Shown piece by piece: positions 4,438 to 5,894 of a stretch of DNA of 5,894 nt. A model generated the notes under the pieces. That model was not told where the DNA came from and ran no database searches. It was given only the letters and a program-made list of their open reading frames with translations. The translations under genes were made by a program, and so were the position numbers. This DNA comes from an uncultured Clostridia bacterium (lineage in GTDB: Bacteria > Bacillota > Clostridia > Oscillospirales > Ruminococcaceae). The stretch's first letter is position 1; the number at the start of each line of letters is the position of its first letter. Where the stretch lies: NCBI GenBank assembly GCA_945947715.1, contig CAMEYZ010000138.1:1-5894 (forward strand). Direction: 5' to 3'.

Positions 4438-5778
4438 ATGATATCCTCCTTTTCAGCAAAGCTGTCTATGTCCGTTGATGAAAGCGGAAAACTCAGCATC
4501 AGCAGAAGCTTTTCGAGCTCCACTCCCATGGGCGAGTACGGAACCTGGACGATACTCGTATGGCTATGCGGAACCGACCTCGAAAGCGGCAGCGGATTTG
4601 CCACGGGCGATATCGAAGAAATGCTTGAAGCATCAACCGAAAGCAATGTGAGATTTGTGCTCCAGACAGGCGGTACATATACATGGCAGAATAGTGTCAT
4701 GGACTCGTCGGGCTTTCAGAGATATGTGATTTCCGACGGAGAGATAGAGCTCTGCGATGAGCAGCCTGCTGCTTCAATGGGCTCTGCCGAGCCTCTTGCG
4801 GACTTCATCAAATGGGGCGTGCAGAGCTTTCCTGCTGCAAAGGTGGGGCTTATCTTCTGGGACCACGGCGGAGGAAGCATTTCGGGAGTCTGCTTTGACG
4901 AGCAATACGGCTATGACAGTCTTTCCCTGACGGAAATAGATTCCGCCCTTTCGGCAGCAAGCACAGCAATGACCGATAAGTTTGAGTTCATCGGCTTTGA
5001 TACCTGCCTTATGGGAACAGTCGAAACAGCAAACGTTCTTGCCACATATTCAAGATACATGTACGGCTCTGAAGAGACCGAACCGGGCTACGGCTGGGAT
5101 TACGCTGCTATAGGAGATTTTCTCGGCGAGGACCCATACGCTGACGGAGCAGCGCTTGGAAAGGTGGTCTGCGACAGCTTCTATGAAGGCTGCGCGGAGA
5201 TAGGCGCTAAATCGGGAGCTACCCTGTCAGTAATTGATCTTTCAAAGCTCGACGATGTTATCATCAGCTTTAACGATTACGCAAAGTCGATATATGAGGC
5301 TTCAGAGGATAATTCCGTGCTTTCCGATATCGTAAGAGAGATCATCTATGCTGATAATTACGGCGGAAACAACAAATCCGAGGGCTATACCAACATGGTT
5401 GACCTTGCGGGAATAGTCAGCTCGGGAGCTGCATACTCGGACAATGCGGACGCAGTGCTTTCCGCCATTGATGAAGCTGTGGTCTACAAGAAAAACGGCT
5501 CCGACCACCCCGACGCATGTGGTCTGGCCACCTATTATCCACTGGAGCTCCAGGGCTCCTCCGAGCTGAAGATATTCGGCGATGTGGCCATAAGCCCCTA
5601 TTATCTTTCCTTCGTGGACAGGACAGTCTACGGAAATAACAGCGGCGGAAATACTGACGATTACGACAATTCCTCTATCCTTGATATCTGGAGCAGCGAC
5701 GAGACTGAGAGTGATGATTACTGGGACGAGTACGAGGACTGCGAAGCATCAGGAGACAGCCCCCCTAATCGAATTTGA
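4438..5778 (+). CDS. Clostripain-related cysteine peptidase (C11) core domain
   Basis: From ATG 4438 the frame gives 446 residues, although the true start is the lipoprotein ATG at 4272. The C11 fold opens with TWTILVWLCGTDLES (36-50). The catalytic dyad is H143 in IFWDHGGG and C190 in GFDTCLMG. D188, two residues before the Cys, matches the Asp that gives clostripain and PmC11 their Arg/Lys preference. The H-to-C spacing of 47 is close to that of PmC11 (H133, C179). Later elements include GYGWDYAAI (217-225), NMVDLAGI (319-326) and ACGLATYYP (360-368). No Lys or Arg lies between H143 and K181, the region where PmC11 cleaves itself, so the usual autoprocessing looks absent. Residues 400-440 form an acidic, Tyr/Trp-rich linker. 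The last residues (PPNRI) are read past the C6 run. It would act outside the cell, tethered to the membrane. Confidence -1.
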   Translation: MISSFSAKLSMSVDESGKLSISRSFSSSTPMGEYGTWTILVWLCGTDLESGSGFATGDIEEMLEASTESNVRFVLQTGGTYTWQNSVMDSSGFQRYVISDGEIELCDEQPAASMGSAEPLADFIKWGVQSFPAAKVGLIFWDHGGGSISGVCFDEQYGYDSLSLTEIDSALSAASTAMTDKFEFIGFDTCLMGTVETANVLATYSRYMYGSEETEPGYGWDYAAIGDFLGEDPYADGAALGKVVCDSFYEGCAEIGAKSGATLSVIDLSKLDDVIISFNDYAKSIYEASEDNSVLSDIVREIIYADNYGGNNKSEGYTNMVDLAGIVSSGAAYSDNADAVLSAIDEAVVYKKNGSDHPDACGLATYYPLELQGSSELKIFGDVAISPYYLSFVDRTVYGNNSGGNTDDYDNSSILDIWSSDETESDDYWDEYEDCEASGDSPPNRI

Positions 5779-5894
5779 TGTGGAGCCTCAGCTCTTTGAG
5801 GACGGTACCTACGGATTCGCCCTTACCGATGAGTCGCTGGAATATACTGCCGCAGTTGAGGCAGTTGTCCTGATGATGACCGATGACGATTACT
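5765..5894 (+). CDS. C-terminal domain of the clostripain-family protein, shifted frame, partial
   Basis: From the end of the C6 run the +1 frame is open to the window edge: 43 codons opening LIEFDVEPQLFEDGTYGF, followed by ALTDESLEYTAAVEA. The 'f..p.l..dGtYgf.l..e.l.y...v' pattern resembles the beta domain that follows the catalytic domain in clostripain-family proteins of Ruminococcus-like bacteria (from memory). It has no start codon or ribosome site of its own and is best read as the continuation of the protease gene. Confidence -1.

Larger units (their letters stand above)
4272..5894 (+). pseudogene. Clostripain-family (peptidase C11) lipoprotein gene, interrupted by two frame changes, 3' end beyond window
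   Basis: Three consecutive plus-strand pieces add up to one protein: a lipoprotein signal peptide (4272-4412), the C11 protease core (open from 4387, to 5778), and a C-terminal domain (from 5765 to the edge). Moving from each piece to the next needs removal of one base. The first change lies between 4387 and 4412, because an in-frame TAG at 4384-4386 blocks any earlier switch. The second is best placed in the C6 run at 5760-5765. The core has no signal peptide and no ribosome site of its own, while the first piece has both, so the pieces belong together. The catalytic residues are intact and there are no stops inside the core, so decay is recent if real. Sequence error or a variable C tract would explain the data equally well. 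Confidence -1.

Noticed and set aside
1..5894. CRISPR array, insertion sequence, tRNA or rRNA gene, prophage attachment site
   Set aside because: No regularly spaced repeats, transposase-like frame, terminal inverted repeats or tRNA-like cloverleaf was seen on either strand.

Overview
The window looks like a piece of chromosome from an anaerobic Gram-positive gut or rumen bacterium, most probably Ruminococcus or a close relative in the Oscillospiraceae. This rests on four things: an Rnf locus preceded by apbE, a NusG-domain-II gene and a Gx-transporter gene; lipoproteins with a 'TACG' or 'SGC' lipobox followed by very acidic, Tyr-rich linkers; a clostripain-family (peptidase C11) lipoprotein; and AT-rich intergenic DNA with near-consensus sigma-A promoters. 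The taxonomic call is an inference from gene content.

Left part (1-2160, minus strand): the head of an Rnf locus. In transcription order it holds an ApbE-type FAD:protein FMN transferase lipoprotein (2160-1177), a small membrane-anchored NusG-domain-II protein with four Cys (1208-807), a Gx-transporter-family integral membrane protein (789-265), and the first 61 codons of rnfC (183-1, running off the edge). The genes overlap or lie close together. ApbE would attach FMN covalently to Rnf subunits encoded outside the window. A strong promoter sits so close to the apbE start that the mRNA should be leaderless or nearly so. A second possible promoter lies at the 3' end of the Gx gene, just ahead of rnfC.

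Middle (2161-3302, minus strand): a stand-alone SIR2-like protein (3190-2276, GTG start). It is driven by a perfect TTGACA-17-TATAAT promoter with an extended -10, has a leader of about 75 nt that can form two competing hairpins, and is closed by a hairpin that separates it from apbE. SIR2-like proteins of this kind are often NAD-depleting defence effectors, but no defence partner is visible here.

Right part (3303-5894, plus strand): an AT-rich intergenic region with two overlapping promoter candidates, each carrying a TTGATAAT(T)CAA dyad. It leads into a very acidic, arginine-free lipoprotein (3576-4178), a perfect 12-bp hairpin, and a clostripain-family lipoprotein (4272 to the window end). 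The protease gene is split by two frame changes, one near 4387-4412 and one at a C6 run (5760-5765). Each is repaired by removing one base. It is either a decaying gene, a phase-variable gene, or an intact gene with two base-insertion errors in the sequence. The lipoprotein and protease probably form one surface-protein unit.
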